In this document: one piece after another, positions 52,072 to 63,878 of the stretch
Layout of the letters: the number at the start of each line of letters is the position of its first letter
Numbering within the stretch: position 1 is the stretch's first letter
Program-made: the position numbers and the translations under genes
The notes under the pieces: model-generated
What the model saw: the letters and a program-made list of their open reading frames with translations, nothing else
Told to the model about the DNA's origin: nothing
The model's database searches: none
NCBI RefSeq assembly: GCF_030316135.1
Contig: NZ_CP128185.1
Span: 3,348,001 to 3,412,000 of the forward strand
DNA length: 64,000 nucleotides
Source of the DNA: Aliiglaciecola sp. LCG003
GTDB taxonomy: Bacteria; Pseudomonadota; Gammaproteobacteria; Enterobacterales; Alteromonadaceae
Reading direction: 5' to 3'

Positions 52072-52956
52072 ATGAAAAAATCTTCTATAAAGTCAGATCC
52101 ACTCATCAAACTTGCTAAGAAGCGCGTCAACGCCTTGCAAAAGGCTATGGCTGATTCCCAAGCGTCATCGAACGACTTGTCCGTTGAAGCAGTACACGAA
52201 TTACGTGTGTGCAGCAAAAACCTGCGAGCACTACTTCAGTTGTATCGACCTTTTTGCAATAAAATCATCCTCAATAATGTTGAACAACTCGTTAAGGCAC
52301 TCGCCGATAGCTACGCTGGGCAACGTGATGCCGACGTACAATATGAATTGGTGTGTCAAGCTATCGAAGCGCTAGCAAAACTAAACGATAAGACTAAGCA
52401 ATTCTTACTCAGATATTTTGTTGAACTACGTCATCATGCAAATGAGAAAAGCCGTATAGCTGATGTGCGAGCTCAACTTGAGCAACTACTGCTGGTCTGG
52501 AAACAGGAATTAACGCTTTCTTTAATGACTGACTGTAGCCAAGGTCTACAATTCAGTTACCAAAAATCGCGAAAGTTGGCTCTTAAGGCAGCAATCACAG
52601 ACAAAGATGATAAATATCATCAGTGTCGAAAATGGGTTAAGTACTATTTGTATCAATCACGAATGTTGCATTCAAATAAAAACGCTAAGAATGATATGTA
52701 CCTTAACCAACTAGCTATTCTAGGGGACCTATTAGGAAAGCTTCATGACTATTGTGTGTTAGAACAATCCTTAACGCTCATATTGACTCACTCCGCTAGG
52801 CAGAAATTTAACAGCATAGAGGCTCGTAGTATAGAAGTAGCTATTTCACAAATACAGGCCTGGTTAGCTGAGCAAAAACGATTGAATAAAAGCCAATGCC
52901 AAACACTCTTCAAACACATTTTTTCGCATTCTAAAAGCCCTATTAAAATCAGATAA
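52072..52956 (+). CDS. CHAD-domain protein
   Basis: A 294-residue all-helical protein with the CHAD fold: VEAVHELRVCSKNLRALLQLYRPF near the start, the DSYAGQRDADVQYEL segment, and a second repeat FSYQKSRKLALKAAITDKDDKYHQCRKWVKYYLYQSRML ending in LGDLLGKLHDYCVLEQSL. CHAD domains have conserved histidines and basic residues and bind polyphosphate. It lacks an attached CYTH triphosphatase domain. Here His and Lys/Arg positions (HELR, HQCRKWVKYY) are kept, so polyphosphate binding is likely. Confidence 0.82.
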   Translation: MKKSSIKSDPLIKLAKKRVNALQKAMADSQASSNDLSVEAVHELRVCSKNLRALLQLYRPFCNKIILNNVEQLVKALADSYAGQRDADVQYELVCQAIEALAKLNDKTKQFLLRYFVELRHHANEKSRIADVRAQLEQLLLVWKQELTLSLMTDCSQGLQFSYQKSRKLALKAAITDKDDKYHQCRKWVKYYLYQSRMLHSNKNAKNDMYLNQLAILGDLLGKLHDYCVLEQSLTLILTHSARQKFNSIEARSIEVAISQIQAWLAEQKRLNKSQCQTLFKHIFSHSKSPIKIR

Positions 52957-52979
52957 CATAAGTTAAATGGTGAGTTAAT

Positions 52980-53327
52980 TTAATGCTGTGATAGACGCTT
53001 CGACCAGTTCCCCCCATGTTGTTCAATGCATCCTTCTTCAGAATCAAATACAACATTATGTTTAGCTTGTTTGAGTAATATACCAACCTTCAACAGTTGG
53101 GTATGAATGGATTTGATCAGAACTAAATCCCGTTGCTGATTGACTGCTTCATTTAGGGATTGCTCTGTTTCAAACACACAGGTTACTTTTAGACTAGCAG
53201 GGAAGTTGGAATAATTTGCACTATGGGTTAACCAACTAAAACCCGGAATTTGCTGTTTTGCCGTCTCACACACAATGGTTAAGGCTTTTATCACGTTATT
53301 GTCTAATTTTTTTACGGTATTGTTCAT
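52980..53327 (-). CDS. Hypothetical protein
   Basis: This 115-residue soluble protein has no signal or membrane segment. I do not recognise it. It reads as alpha/beta (ALTIVCETAKQQIPGFSWLTHSANYSNFPASLKVTCVFETEQSLNEAV...), with a C-terminal basic tail. It converges with the CHAD gene 23 bp away. No ribosome binding site of note. Confidence 0.55.
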   Translation of the reverse strand: MNNTVKKLDNNVIKALTIVCETAKQQIPGFSWLTHSANYSNFPASLKVTCVFETEQSLNEAVNQQRDLVLIKSIHTQLLKVGILLKQAKHNVVFDSEEGCIEQHGGNWSKRLSQH

Positions 53328-53482
53328 TTAAACAAGCCTGCACAGTAGAAAGTAGCTGAAGATCCTATTACTTCTAGATTTGTCTGCCAATATATAATAA
53401 CAAAAACTAGGAATTTACCAGCAGCACTGATACAAAAGCCAGACCTGCTGTTTTGGGTTAGCTGAGGGTGCGCCAATTATAG

Positions 53483-54055
53483 TTAAAGGTTAGGTTTGTA
53501 ATCGAAACCTTGGGAAGTCTGCACGTCAGAAAACACATTAATTCGAGGCTGTTTATTCAATATGCCATTGACCATATTGTTGGGGAAAACTTCAATGCCA
53601 GCGTTAAAGGCTTCAACATTCTGATTAAAAATCCGTATCGCGGCACCGACATTTTCCTGCTGTTCAGCTATTTCGCGCATCATTGAGTCCATCAAACCAG
53701 CGGTTTTAAGATCAGGGTAGGCTTCCACCGCAATATTAATACCTTGTGCTACCGATGACATCAAAGACTCTACATCTGCTAACCCATGAGTGTCTATTTG
53801 CTGATCGTTTAATTCCGTCAACTTCGAGCGTAAACGAGTAATATCAGTAAGCACACTCGACTCAAACTCTTTATGTTGGCTAACGACTTTTTCTAACTCT
53901 GGCAAAATTTTATTTTTTTGACGTTCTTGAGTTATGACGCCCGCCCAAGCTCTTTCCACTGCATTTTTACGGGTAATAATGCCGTTATATATAACCACAA
54001 TGCCAACAAGCAACACAGACAATATAACGAGTCCAATAATCGTAGTGGTTTGCAT
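53483..54055 (-). CDS. lemA: LemA-family protein
   Basis: LemA proteins have one N-terminal membrane helix (here residues 5-24) and a long four-helix bundle; roles include envelope stress and signalling but are poorly defined. At 190 residues this is typical: YNGIITRKNAVERAWAGVITQERQKNKILPELEKVVSQH, ADVESLMSSVAQGINIAVEAYPDLKTAGLMDSMMREIAEQQENVGAAIRIFNQNVEAFNAGIEVFPNNMVNG. It starts 8 bp after the DUF3137 gene, so the two form an operon, a pairing common in proteobacteria. Confidence 0.92.
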   Translation of the reverse strand: MQTTTIIGLVILSVLLVGIVVIYNGIITRKNAVERAWAGVITQERQKNKILPELEKVVSQHKEFESSVLTDITRLRSKLTELNDQQIDTHGLADVESLMSSVAQGINIAVEAYPDLKTAGLMDSMMREIAEQQENVGAAIRIFNQNVEAFNAGIEVFPNNMVNGILNKQPRINVFSDVQTSQGFDYKPNL

Positions 54056-54063
54056 AAATATCC

Positions 54064-55095
54064 TTAGAAGTTACTGTCTGAATGTTTCATAAGTTGATGA
54101 ATAAAATCAAGCGTAGATTGCAGCTTGCGCAGTTCTGTATTTGCTACTAATTCTTGATAAAACTCAACTGGCTGTTTCAAGTCATACCGTTGTTTAACAC
54201 TTAATACATTATCATCTGTAAAAGAAATACAAAGCTCTCCTGTAGTATTGAGTTCTATATTAAGCCGACCTAACACCTGAGCAATATCTTCAATCGCTAC
54301 TACAACTGCGGGTTTCAAAAACTTTGCAGCTATAAATTGATCGCCAGCCCTAACTTTAAATTTACGCGCAAACTGAACAGAGCCTGTAAAATATTTTTCC
54401 GGATAAAGCTGAGCTAATGAATCACCGATAATTTGGATATTCTGGTAAAAGCTAAAGGGCACGATAATCCCATAGCGATCAAAGTGGTCATACACCGTTC
54501 TCGTTCTGACAGTTGTGCGTCCTTTTGAGTCGGTAGTAACATAGGTTTCAATGCGTTTATCAACATAATGATAGTGGAAATAACTAAAATTGAAGTTGTG
54601 TTCCGATCCTACATACTCTCCCGCATAAAACTCGCGAAATTCACGACTATGATTGCCACGCAGGAACTCCGCAAAATGCCTACTCATTTCACGACTACTC
54701 GGGTTCGGCTTTTTTATAATGTGATTATCAAATAGGGCGTCTTTAAAAAATGCCATTTTAGCCAGTGAGGACAGTTGCCTTGCGCGGCTAAAGACTAAAT
54801 AGAAGATGAATGCAGAGCAAGCCAGTAGGCCAACCCAAACGAATATCCAATGGCCTTGGCCAGGATTATTCCAATTAGGTAAAAATGCAACATCCAAAGC
54901 AGGCACCATCAACAAAAGCCCACCAAGCAACAAACTAACAATACTAATAGTGATATGGTAGTTATGTTGATAAGCGAAAGGCTGGGGGTAATCAACAGCT
55001 TTAATAAGCGCTAAGTGAATCTGTTCAGAACAATTTGCAGCATGAACTTGAGCTTCTATCTGATTAACTAGCTTTTTTAACTCCTTGTTCGACAT
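54064..55095 (-). CDS. DUF3137-domain membrane protein
   Basis: A 343-residue protein with two membrane helices (about residues 49-70 and 80-103: HITISIVSLLLGGLLLMVPALDVAF... and IFVWVGLLACSAFIFYLVF). Its large domain is typical of DUF3137 (KIDFALFDNHIIK..., FNFSYFHYHYVDKRIETYVTTDSKGRTTVRTRTVYDHFDRYGIIV). It is upstream of lemA in the same operon. The pair likely works together at the inner membrane; the molecular function is unknown. Confidence 0.85.
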   Translation of the reverse strand: MSNKELKKLVNQIEAQVHAANCSEQIHLALIKAVDYPQPFAYQHNYHITISIVSLLLGGLLLMVPALDVAFLPNWNNPGQGHWIFVWVGLLACSAFIFYLVFSRARQLSSLAKMAFFKDALFDNHIIKKPNPSSREMSRHFAEFLRGNHSREFREFYAGEYVGSEHNFNFSYFHYHYVDKRIETYVTTDSKGRTTVRTRTVYDHFDRYGIIVPFSFYQNIQIIGDSLAQLYPEKYFTGSVQFARKFKVRAGDQFIAAKFLKPAVVVAIEDIAQVLGRLNIELNTTGELCISFTDDNVLSVKQRYDLKQPVEFYQELVANTELRKLQSTLDFIHQLMKHSDSNF

Positions 55096-55402
55096 TGCCT
55101 ATCCTTTACTACTTGGGTAATTTTCTTAACCTTTTTGAACAGTTTTTATTGGCTAGTATAAAATTCTTTCAATTACACCGACATTACCATTAATTAATAG
55201 CAATGTTGTTAAGATTTTTTTTCCGACGAAAACATCACTCACTGCTTTTATATAAACACCTTTGTTTACAATAGTCATATTGCCGAATTGTTTTAATATT
55301 CGTGATCCAATCACACTACCAGTAGCCGAAATGGTGACTAAAGTCTTGATTCTGTTTAGCTGTACATGCACTATGCGCTGAAAATCTAACGACGTGAGTA
55401 TC

Positions 55403-55621
55403 ATGCAAAATCAGATCGTTTATCAATTTAATTCCGCTCAAATAGCCAATCGTTTCTTAAATGAAGTCAATTCTTCACGCCTGCAAGATATTAAGGCTAA
55501 GTTATTTCGCGGTTCAGATAAAGTGCAAGTGGTATATAAGTTTGCAGATAAGGGATTTGACAGCACTATTTCAGAGCTGGATGATATGGCCGCACGATAT
55601 GACGGCAAAGAAGTTTTCTAA
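55403..55621 (+). CDS. Small hypothetical protein
   Basis: A 72-residue soluble protein (MQNQIVYQFNSAQIANRFLNEVNSSRL... to the stop at 55621). The alpha/beta pattern is charged and protein-like, and GTGAG lies just before the ATG; GTG 55394 would add three residues. An ACCACT-TTTT-AGTGGT hairpin follows the stop. I do not recognise the family. The 307 bp before it (55096-55402) contain no other feature I trust. Confidence 0.55.
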   Translation: MQNQIVYQFNSAQIANRFLNEVNSSRLQDIKAKLFRGSDKVQVVYKFADKGFDSTISELDDMAARYDGKEVF

Positions 55622-55784
55622 CCACTTTTTAGTGGTCTAATATTAATCGAATAGTTTAGGCAAAAGTCCTGCTGTTGCTTTTCAGTTTAGCTTAACAATA
55701 GTGTAGAACGCACTGACCATTCAAATACTCACTTTGAAAAGACACTAATCAACGCGTTCCACAAAAAATTAAGCAAAATAACAG

Positions 55785-56282
55785 CTAACTAGAAATTGGG
55801 ATTTTACGCTGTGATTGTTGGGCTTTTTCCGATTTTGGTAAAGTGACATGCAAAACGCCATTTTTGAAGTCAGCTTTGATTTTATCTTGTTCAACCGCTA
55901 CAGGTAATGAAAAGCTGCGTTTAAAGTACCCATGGCTTCTTTCCATGATATGGTAATTGTTTTCATCATCTCTTTCAGATTCAGTTTTCCTCTCTCCACT
56001 GATCGTCAACACATTATCCGAAATGTCTAAACTGATATCTTTACTATCTAACCCAGGAAGATCGGCTGATATTTTATAGCTTTTTTTATCTTCACTTACA
56101 TCTACATCTGGGCTTAACAGTTGGCCATTAAGTTTAAAAGGTGCTTCATCGGTAAAGTGAAATGGCCAATGATTTCGAAGACTATCGAACATTTTGTCCA
56201 TTTGTCCCCAAGACATATCAATGGGGATAAGGCCCGAATGTTTACTAGGTTTTGATTGCTGTTTAGTTTGAATACTTGTCAT
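55785..56282 (-). CDS. Small heat-shock protein, Hsp20 family
   Basis: Hsp20/IbpA-like holdase of 165 residues with an alpha-crystallin domain from about residue 55 to 145: SPDVDVSEDKKSYKISADLPGLDSKDISLDISDNVLTISGERKTE...YHIMERSHGYFKRSFSLPVAVEQDKIKADFKNGVLHVTLPKSE. The C-terminal IxI motif is RKIPIS (I-P-I), which docks between dimers. The N-terminal arm is polar and includes KPSKHSGLIPIDMSWGQMDKMFDSL. GGAGTGTTACC precedes the ATG. Expected to respond to heat or envelope-damaging stress; I found no clear sigma-32 promoter. Confidence 0.92.
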   Translation of the reverse strand: MTSIQTKQQSKPSKHSGLIPIDMSWGQMDKMFDSLRNHWPFHFTDEAPFKLNGQLLSPDVDVSEDKKSYKISADLPGLDSKDISLDISDNVLTISGERKTESERDDENNYHIMERSHGYFKRSFSLPVAVEQDKIKADFKNGVLHVTLPKSEKAQQSQRKIPISS

Positions 56283-56694
56283 GGTAACACTCCAATTTTT
56301 TTAATAGACCGTTGAGTAAAGACATTCAGACTGCTGTCTTTCCTCTTCATTAAAGCAAAAAAGGAATAGTTAAATTTGACAGAAATCAAATTTTGGAATG
56401 ATTACAAATTCTTTGGGACTGTCCTCTATTCCACTCGCTCTAGACGGTTGTAAATCGCTTTTTTTAGACCCTAAGTTCAACATCTTTGCTACATACTGAT
56501 TTATACATCGGTGCATTTTTATTGAGCTACCGACCTACAGTAAAGCAACTATCAATATCACATAGAAGCAGTTTATCTATATATACAACACACAAATGGG
56601 TATCTTCAGGCACGAGTGCTAGGCACAAGAAGTGACGGTAAGTCCCTTTGAAATTTCCATCTAATGCAACCTCGATAGTTAAAATATAAAGAGA
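56283..56694. other. Intergenic region between lipoprotein and hsp20
   Basis: 412 bp of AT-rich DNA. No convincing ORF or terminator. The Hsp20 promoter must lie at the left end on the minus strand, but CTTGAA/CCCCAT-type boxes are not clear. Confidence 0.45.
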
Positions 56695-57168
56695 TTAATT
56701 TTTTGCTTTCCAACTGCCATCCTCTTGGCGACAAGCGGTTCCGTAAATATCTTCCTTTTTGCCCCCAATTGTTGCTTCAATTTGATATTCTCGGCAAGGT
56801 TTAGCATCTCCCCCATAGGTTTTTGTTGGCACTACTTTGTAGTAATTTCCAGAATCTGGATTACGCCAACTGGTGGAAACACCTGTACGAACAGTTTCAA
56901 GTGAGTGAGATAGTTTCAACCTATCGGCCTCATCCATAGTACGGCCGACATTTCCTCCAATAGCGGTTCCAATCATAGCCCCAAACACTGTTGCAGCGGT
57001 TTGGCCATGACCCCCACCAATTTGGTGGCCAAGTACGCCGCCTAAAATACCGCCGATAATCATACCGCTCGACTCGTTGGGGCCTTGTGATGAGGCGCAT
57101 GCTGACAAAAGCGTAACTGTGGTTAAACTTATTAAAATAGATTTTACAGAACATCTCACATGGTTCAT
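56695..57168 (-). CDS. Glycine-zipper outer-membrane lipoprotein
   Basis: This 157-residue precursor has a lipobox LSACASSQ near residue 24, then a glycine-zipper 2TM-like segment (GMIIGGILGGVLGHQIGGGHGQTAATVFGAMIGTAIGGNVGRTMD) as in 17-kDa surface antigen/SlyB-type proteins. The C-terminal domain contains WRNPDSGNYYKVVPTKTYGGDAKPCREYQIEATIGGKKEDIYGTACRQEDGSWKAKN, the common beta-domain with two cysteines. It is probably anchored in the outer membrane and supports envelope integrity. Monocistronic. Confidence 0.85.
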   Translation of the reverse strand: MNHVRCSVKSILISLTTVTLLSACASSQGPNESSGMIIGGILGGVLGHQIGGGHGQTAATVFGAMIGTAIGGNVGRTMDEADRLKLSHSLETVRTGVSTSWRNPDSGNYYKVVPTKTYGGDAKPCREYQIEATIGGKKEDIYGTACRQEDGSWKAKN

Positions 57169-57352
57169 AACTTACCCCTTATTATATAGCTGATACGCTA
57201 ATTCAATTAACAGAGTAATTTAGACCATTAGAAAAGCTTTGATTTAAGTCAATAAAGCAAGTGATTGGGAGGATTGGAGATATAAGCCACTTCGAAAATG
57301 TCCTGTCAGTAATTAACTAACACGCTTCCGTAGAGTTGCTCTGCTCCTAAAC

Positions 57353-57383
57353 GCAAAAAGCCCCACTAACAGTCTTAGCAGGG
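57353..57383 (-). terminator. Rho-independent terminator of recA
   Basis: On the minus strand CCC-TG-CTAA-GACTG-TTAG-TG-GGG forms a stem with a 2-nt internal mismatch, followed by GCTTTTTGC. It lies about 35 bp after the recA stop, the expected place. Confidence 0.65.
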
Positions 57384-57419
57384 AATATCACGCTTAGGAG
57401 ACGCGCTTAATTTAATATT

Positions 57420-58454
57420 TTACAACACTTCTTCGGTAGCGGCGGCATCTTCCGGCTTAACCGTTTTAGGCAACAATAATTCTGCACGTAGACGCTTTTC
57501 AATATCGTCAGCCATTTCTTTATGCTCTTTCAAGTATTTAACAACATTAGCCTTACCTTGACCAATACGTTCGCCGTTGTAGCTATACCATGCACCAGCT
57601 TTTTCGACGAATTTTTGCTTCACACCCAAATCGATCAACTCAGCTTCTTTGCAAATTCCCTGTCCATACATGATTTGGAATTCAGCTTGTTTGAATGGGG
57701 GGGCAACTTTATTCTTGACCACTTTGACCCGTGTTTCGTTGCCGACGACTTCATCACCATCCTTGATGGCGCCGATACGACGGATATCCAATCGAACTGA
57801 AGCATAGAATTTCAACGCATTACCACCGGTAGTGGTTTCAGGTGAACCAAACATAACGCCGATTTTCATCCGGATCTGGTTAATGAAAATAACCAAGGTA
57901 TTTGAACGTTTGATGTTACCTGTTAATTTACGCAATGCTTGAGACATCAAGCGAGCTTGTAGACCAACGTGAGAATCCCCCATGTCGCCTTCGATTTCTG
58001 CTTTTGGTGTAAGAGCAGCTACCGAGTCAACCACCACAACATCAACCGCACCCGAACGTACTAACATGTCACAAATTTCTAGGGCTTGTTCACCCGTATC
58101 AGGTTGAGACACCAATAAATCATCGATGTTGACCCCTAACTTTGCAGCATAAATCGGATCCAAAGCATGCTCAGCATCGACGAATGCACAGGTTTTACCG
58201 ATTTTCTGTGCTTCAGCAATGGCTTGAAGCGTTAATGTTGTTTTACCCGATGATTCTGGACCGTAAATTTCAACCACACGACCACAGGGCAATCCACCTA
58301 TACCAAGGGCAATATCGATAGTAAGTGAGCCGGTCGAGATTGCATCAATATCAAGTGCCTGGTTATCACCCAGACGCATGATGGCACCTTTACCAAATTG
58401 TTTTTCAATCTGTCCTAAAGCTGCTGATAGTGCGCGAGATTTATTGTCGTCCAT
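57420..58454 (-). CDS. recA: RecA recombinase
   Basis: RecA coats single-stranded DNA, drives strand exchange and triggers LexA self-cleavage. I start at ATG 58454 (344 residues), preceded by AAGGAT; the longer frame to 58517 adds 21 residues absent from RecA proteins. Features: [30 protein letters not shown] at the N-terminus, Walker [14 protein letters not shown] near residue 66, [18 protein letters not shown] with Walker B and loop L1 region, [36 protein letters not shown] with loop L2, and the C-terminal acidic tail. A LexA box lies 90 bp upstream. Confidence 0.97.
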   Translation of the reverse strand: MDDNKSRALSAALGQIEKQFGKGAIMRLGDNQALDIDAISTGSLTIDIALGIGGLPCGRVVEIYGPESSGKTTLTLQAIAEAQKIGKTCAFVDAEHALDPIYAAKLGVNIDDLLVSQPDTGEQALEICDMLVRSGAVDVVVVDSVAALTPKAEIEGDMGDSHVGLQARLMSQALRKLTGNIKRSNTLVIFINQIRMKIGVMFGSPETTTGGNALKFYASVRLDIRRIGAIKDGDEVVGNETRVKVVKNKVAPPFKQAEFQIMYGQGICKEAELIDLGVKQKFVEKAGAWYSYNGERIGQGKANVVKYLKEHKEMADDIEKRLRAELLLPKTVKPEDAAATEEVL

Positions 58455-58544
58455 CGGAGTATCCTTCGAATTAAGCATGGGTGAATCAGCGATGGTTAAT
58501 GATCTGGCTGATTTCAATCAATATAGTTGTTGAACAGAAGTATA

Positions 58545-58560
58545 CTGTATGATTATACAG
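58545..58560. promoter_or_regulatory. LexA (SOS) box of recA
   Basis: CTGTATGATTATACAG is a perfect CTGT-N8-ACAG LexA box, extended by TA and TT on the outside. It is 91 bp upstream of recA and thus controls it in the SOS response. Confidence 0.9.
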
Positions 58561-58622
58561 TTACAAGTACAGTTTTGTTTTTTTATCAAAATAAATTTCA
58601 TTGCTAGGCAAAGTCACTGAAT

Positions 58623-59114
58623 TCATTCACCTTCACAAACTAATATACTTTGCTCAAGGGCGAATTGGATTGCCTGCATTCTGACCTGATGACGATTTCC
58701 AGTAAAGATTCGACTGGTGCTGGTTATCTGGCCTTGGCAATAAAAGCCAAACCAAACCAAGCCCACTGGCTTTTCGGTGCTACCGCCATTTGGCCCAGCG
58801 ATACCACTGATTGAAACCGCTAAATTTGCCTTACTCACTTTGGCGCAGCCTAGGGCCATTTGTTCAACAGTCTGTTGCGACACGGCACCAAATGTATCCA
58901 AGGTAGTCTGCTCTACCTGCAACAACTCATGTTTAGCTTGATTGCTATAAGTCACAAAAGAGCGTTCAAACCAATTGGAACTGCCATCAACACTGGTGAA
59001 AGCAAAAGCTAACCCACCCCCAGTACAAGATTCAGCACAACTAATTGTCCATTTTTGCTTGAGCAAATTAGTGGCCAAGTGCACGACCAATGATTCAATC
59101 TTATCTGCAAACAT
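58623..59114 (-). CDS. pncC: Nicotinamide-nucleotide amidase (CinA C-terminal family)
   Basis: PncC deamidates nicotinamide mononucleotide to nicotinic acid mononucleotide, recycling NAD by-products. Starting at ATG 59114 it has 163 residues, the usual single-domain length. Motifs: WTISCAESCTGGGLAFAFTSVDGSSNWFERSFVTYSNQAKHELLQV near the start, FGAVSQQTVEQMALGCAKVSKANLAVSISGIAGPNGGSTEKPVGLVWFGF in the second half. Its place just upstream of recA is the classic gammaproteobacterial order (mutS, pncC, recA). Confidence 0.92.
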   Translation of the reverse strand: MFADKIESLVVHLATNLLKQKWTISCAESCTGGGLAFAFTSVDGSSNWFERSFVTYSNQAKHELLQVEQTTLDTFGAVSQQTVEQMALGCAKVSKANLAVSISGIAGPNGGSTEKPVGLVWFGFYCQGQITSTSRIFTGNRHQVRMQAIQFALEQSILVCEGE

Positions 59115-59381
59115 AAGCACAGGCCTTGAAAAGTAAAAGCTAATTATGCCTTTTATCGCCAATGCTATTCAAGGGGATAGTCGATACTTAATAAGTCGCT
59201 AAATTAACCCCGCGATTGCGCAGCTTAGGTGCCTTTGAGAGAAACTACTGATATTTGTCATCAGTAGCGCTAGAAAAACCCCGCGTAGCTCTTATAATGC
59301 ACCTATTGAAATTCACCGCCTTATTTTGAATAGCCCGTTTATTCTGACCTAAGACACTGCAACAAAGAGCTCAAAGTTTCT

Positions 59382-61958
59382 ATGAATCAAAGCGTTCAAC
59401 CAACCGAACTTGATAATCACACCCCGATGATGCGCCAATATTTACGTATTAAGGCCGATCATCCGGATATTTTACTATTTTATCGAATGGGTGATTTTTA
59501 TGAACTGTTCTTTGATGACGCCAAAAAAGCTGCCCAATTGCTAGATATTTCACTTACTGCCAGAGGAAAATCTGGCGGCAACGCCATTCCTATGGCAGGT
59601 GTACCTTACCATGCGGTTGACAATTACCTTGCCCGCCTAGTGAAAATGGGCCAATCGGTGGCACTATGCGAACAAATTGGTGATCCAGCCGCTAGCAAAG
59701 GTCCGGTTGAACGTCAAGTACAGCGAATCGTTACACCCGGCACTGTCACAGACGAAGCCCTGTTAGAGGATAAGCGCGATAATTTGCTCGCAGCTGTATT
59801 TTCCCATAAGACTAAATTTGGCTACGCCACACTAGATATTACCAGTGGTCGCTTTGCCATTGTCGAATTAGATGACGAAGAGTCGTTATTGGCCGAGTTA
59901 CAACGCAGTCGGCCAGCAGAGTTACTCTATCCTGAAGGATTTGATTTTCACCATCTGATTGAACATCAATCAGGATTGCGTCGCCGCCCAGAATGGGAAT
60001 TCGATTTGCAAACCGCGCAAAATCAATTGAATCAACAATTTGGCACTAAAGAGTTAAATGGCTTTGGGGTTCACAACGCCAAACTCGGATTATGTGCCGC
60101 AGGTTGCGTGATGCAATATGTTAAAGACACACAACGGGCAGCCTTGCCGCATATTCGCCGCATTCAACTAGAAGATCATTGTGATTCGGTGATGATGGAC
60201 GCCGCAACTAGACGCAATCTTGAGCTTACTCACAACTTAGCCGGAGGCACTGACAATACCCTCAGTAGTATTTTAGATTGCACCTCTACTGCTATGGGCA
60301 GTCGACTGCTCAATCGATGGATTCAACGGCCACTGCGTGATCATCAAGCATTAGCAGTTCGTCAGCAACGCATTCAAGCATTGCTAAATAGTGATTATAC
60401 TGAACTACAAAGTACCTTGAAGCATATTGGCGATGTTGAACGAGCATTAGCAAGGCTAGCATTGCGCTCCGCTCGACCTCGAGATTTTTCACGCTTATCC
60501 AATGCCTTTGAAACCCTGCCAAAGTTGCAGACCAATTTAGCGCAATTAGGTGCGCCATTTGCGCAATTGGCCACACAGATTACAGAATTCCCCGCATTTT
60601 TAGAGCTATTACAACACGCGATTATCGAGAATCCGCCGGTACTTATCCGCGATGGCGGTGTTATTGCCCCTGGCTACAACGCAGAATTAGATGAACTGCG
60701 TGATCTGGCCAAGGGCGCGACAGATTACATTGATAGACTTGAGTTGCGAGAAAAAGAACGCACTGGTATTTCGACTCTAAAAGTCAGCTACAACAAGGTT
60801 CATGGCTTCTATATCGAGGTCAGCCGCAGCTATGCGGATAAAGTGCCGCCGGAATACGTCCGCCGCCAAACGTTGAAAAATAATGAGCGCTATATCATTC
60901 CTGAGCTCAAAGAACATGAAGACAAAGTACTGACCAGTCAAAGCCGTGCACTGGCGCTGGAAAAGCAACTGTATGAGCAATTGTTCGATTTGTTACTACC
61001 TGAACTCGAAGCACTCATGGATAGTGCCGCTGGTTTGGCTGAACTGGATGTATTAAGTAACCTAGCCGAGCGGGCTGAAACCCTAGATTTACACTGTCCT
61101 CAGCTTAGCCAGGATACCGGAATATTCTATCAACAAGGCCGTCATCCGGTGGTAGAAAACGTGATGCAAGGTCCCTTCATTGCTAATCCGTTAGCTTTGA
61201 CAGCATCCCGTCGCATGCTGGTGATTACTGGGCCAAATATGGGCGGCAAATCTACTTATATGCGCCAAACTGCACTTATCGTGTTAATGGCCTACATTGG
61301 CAGTTTTGTACCTGCTCAAGATGCTAAAATTGGCCCGATTGATCGGATATTTACCCGAATAGGAGCCTCTGACGATTTAGCGTCTGGCCGTTCAACCTTT
61401 ATGGTTGAAATGACTGAAACCGCTAATATCCTCAATAATGCCACGGCCAATAGCTTGGTGTTGATGGATGAAATTGGTCGTGGCACCAGTACCTATGATG
61501 GCCTATCGCTTGCTTGGGCTTGTGCGGAATATCTGGCTAAGAAAATAAATGCCTTCACCTTATTCGCCACCCATTATTTTGAACTGACGGAGTTAGCCAA
61601 TGAATTAGACAATTTGGCTAATGTGCATTTGGATGCGGTTGAATACCAAGATAGCATCCGTTTCATGCATGCAGTGCAAGAAGGACCGGCCAATCGAAGC
61701 TATGGATTACAGGTCGCACAACTGGCTGGAGTGCCGCGAACAGTGATCCAATCTGCCAAGCAAAAACTCGCTATGCTAGAGTTAGAACCCCGTATTGAAG
61801 TAAATTTAAATGAAGTAAGCGATCACTCACTACAATTAAACTTACTTGAGCAAGCCGATCCGGTTAAGGATAAATTAGCTCAAGTTGAGCCAGATGACCT
61901 CAGTCCCAAACAGGCACTGGAATTACTTTATGTGCTTAAAAAAATGAGCCATCAGTAA
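59382..61958 (+). CDS. mutS: DNA mismatch repair ATPase MutS
   Basis: MutS recognises mismatches and short loops and recruits MutL. It has 858 residues (E. coli 853). The N-terminal mismatch-binding domain has the Phe-Tyr-Glu wedge in [21 protein letters not shown] at about residue 30-45. Connector, lever and clamp domains follow, then the ATPase with Walker [22 protein letters not shown] (about 617), the signature [19 protein letters not shown], Walker [24 protein letters not shown], and LFATHYFEL. The C-terminal dimer/tetramer tail is present. It is divergent from pncC across 267 bp. Confidence 0.97.
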   Translation: MNQSVQPTELDNHTPMMRQYLRIKADHPDILLFYRMGDFYELFFDDAKKAAQLLDISLTARGKSGGNAIPMAGVPYHAVDNYLARLVKMGQSVALCEQIGDPAASKGPVERQVQRIVTPGTVTDEALLEDKRDNLLAAVFSHKTKFGYATLDITSGRFAIVELDDEESLLAELQRSRPAELLYPEGFDFHHLIEHQSGLRRRPEWEFDLQTAQNQLNQQFGTKELNGFGVHNAKLGLCAAGCVMQYVKDTQRAALPHIRRIQLEDHCDSVMMDAATRRNLELTHNLAGGTDNTLSSILDCTSTAMGSRLLNRWIQRPLRDHQALAVRQQRIQALLNSDYTELQSTLKHIGDVERALARLALRSARPRDFSRLSNAFETLPKLQTNLAQLGAPFAQLATQITEFPAFLELLQHAIIENPPVLIRDGGVIAPGYNAELDELRDLAKGATDYIDRLELREKERTGISTLKVSYNKVHGFYIEVSRSYADKVPPEYVRRQTLKNNERYIIPELKEHEDKVLTSQSRALALEKQLYEQLFDLLLPELEALMDSAAGLAELDVLSNLAERAETLDLHCPQLSQDTGIFYQQGRHPVVENVMQGPFIANPLALTASRRMLVITGPNMGGKSTYMRQTALIVLMAYIGSFVPAQDAKIGPIDRIFTRIGASDDLASGRSTFMVEMTETANILNNATANSLVLMDEIGRGTSTYDGLSLAWACAEYLAKKINAFTLFATHYFELTELANELDNLANVHLDAVEYQDSIRFMHAVQEGPANRSYGLQVAQLAGVPRTVIQSAKQKLAMLELEPRIEVNLNEVSDHSLQLNLLEQADPVKDKLAQVEPDDLSPKQALELLYVLKKMSHQ

Positions 61959-62002
61959 TCATCTATCAGCTGTTATCTGAGCCAAAACTGATTAAAAACA
62001 AA

Positions 62003-62041
62003 GCGCCTGAATACGAAAAAGTTCATTGTATGCACAGGCGC
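62003..62041 (+). terminator. Stem-loop after mutS
   Basis: GCGCCTG (62003-62009) pairs with CAGGCGC (62035-62041), followed by CTTTGGG, 45 bp past the mutS stop. A 25-nt loop and a short T-run make it a moderate terminator candidate. Confidence 0.45.
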
Positions 62042-62075
62042 CTTTGGGTATACTGTTACGCCGTCCATTAGCTGA

Positions 62076-63764
<1,689 letters not shown>

Positions 63765-63789
63765 CGAATATCAGGCAGTTTAGAGTTCG

Positions 63790-63831
63790 CTACAAAAGAT
63801 AATAGATAAGTAAATCTACTCTCTTTTGTAG
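63790..63831 (+). terminator. Inverted repeat between pyrG and eno
   Basis: CTACAAAAGA (63790-63799) and TCTTTTGTAG (63822-63831) form a perfect 10-bp stem with a 22-nt loop. It is 25 bp past the pyrG stop. No T-run follows, so it may stabilise or attenuate between pyrG and eno rather than terminate fully. Confidence 0.4.
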
Positions 63832-63878
63832 TGACGGGCTGACCTGTATGTATTGAATTACATTTATATTTTTAATAA

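Noticed and set aside
55153-55404. 83-codon minus-strand frame upstream of the DUF3137 operon
   Set aside because: Overlaps the better-supported small plus-strand gene start, has no ribosome binding site, and its sequence shows no family character.
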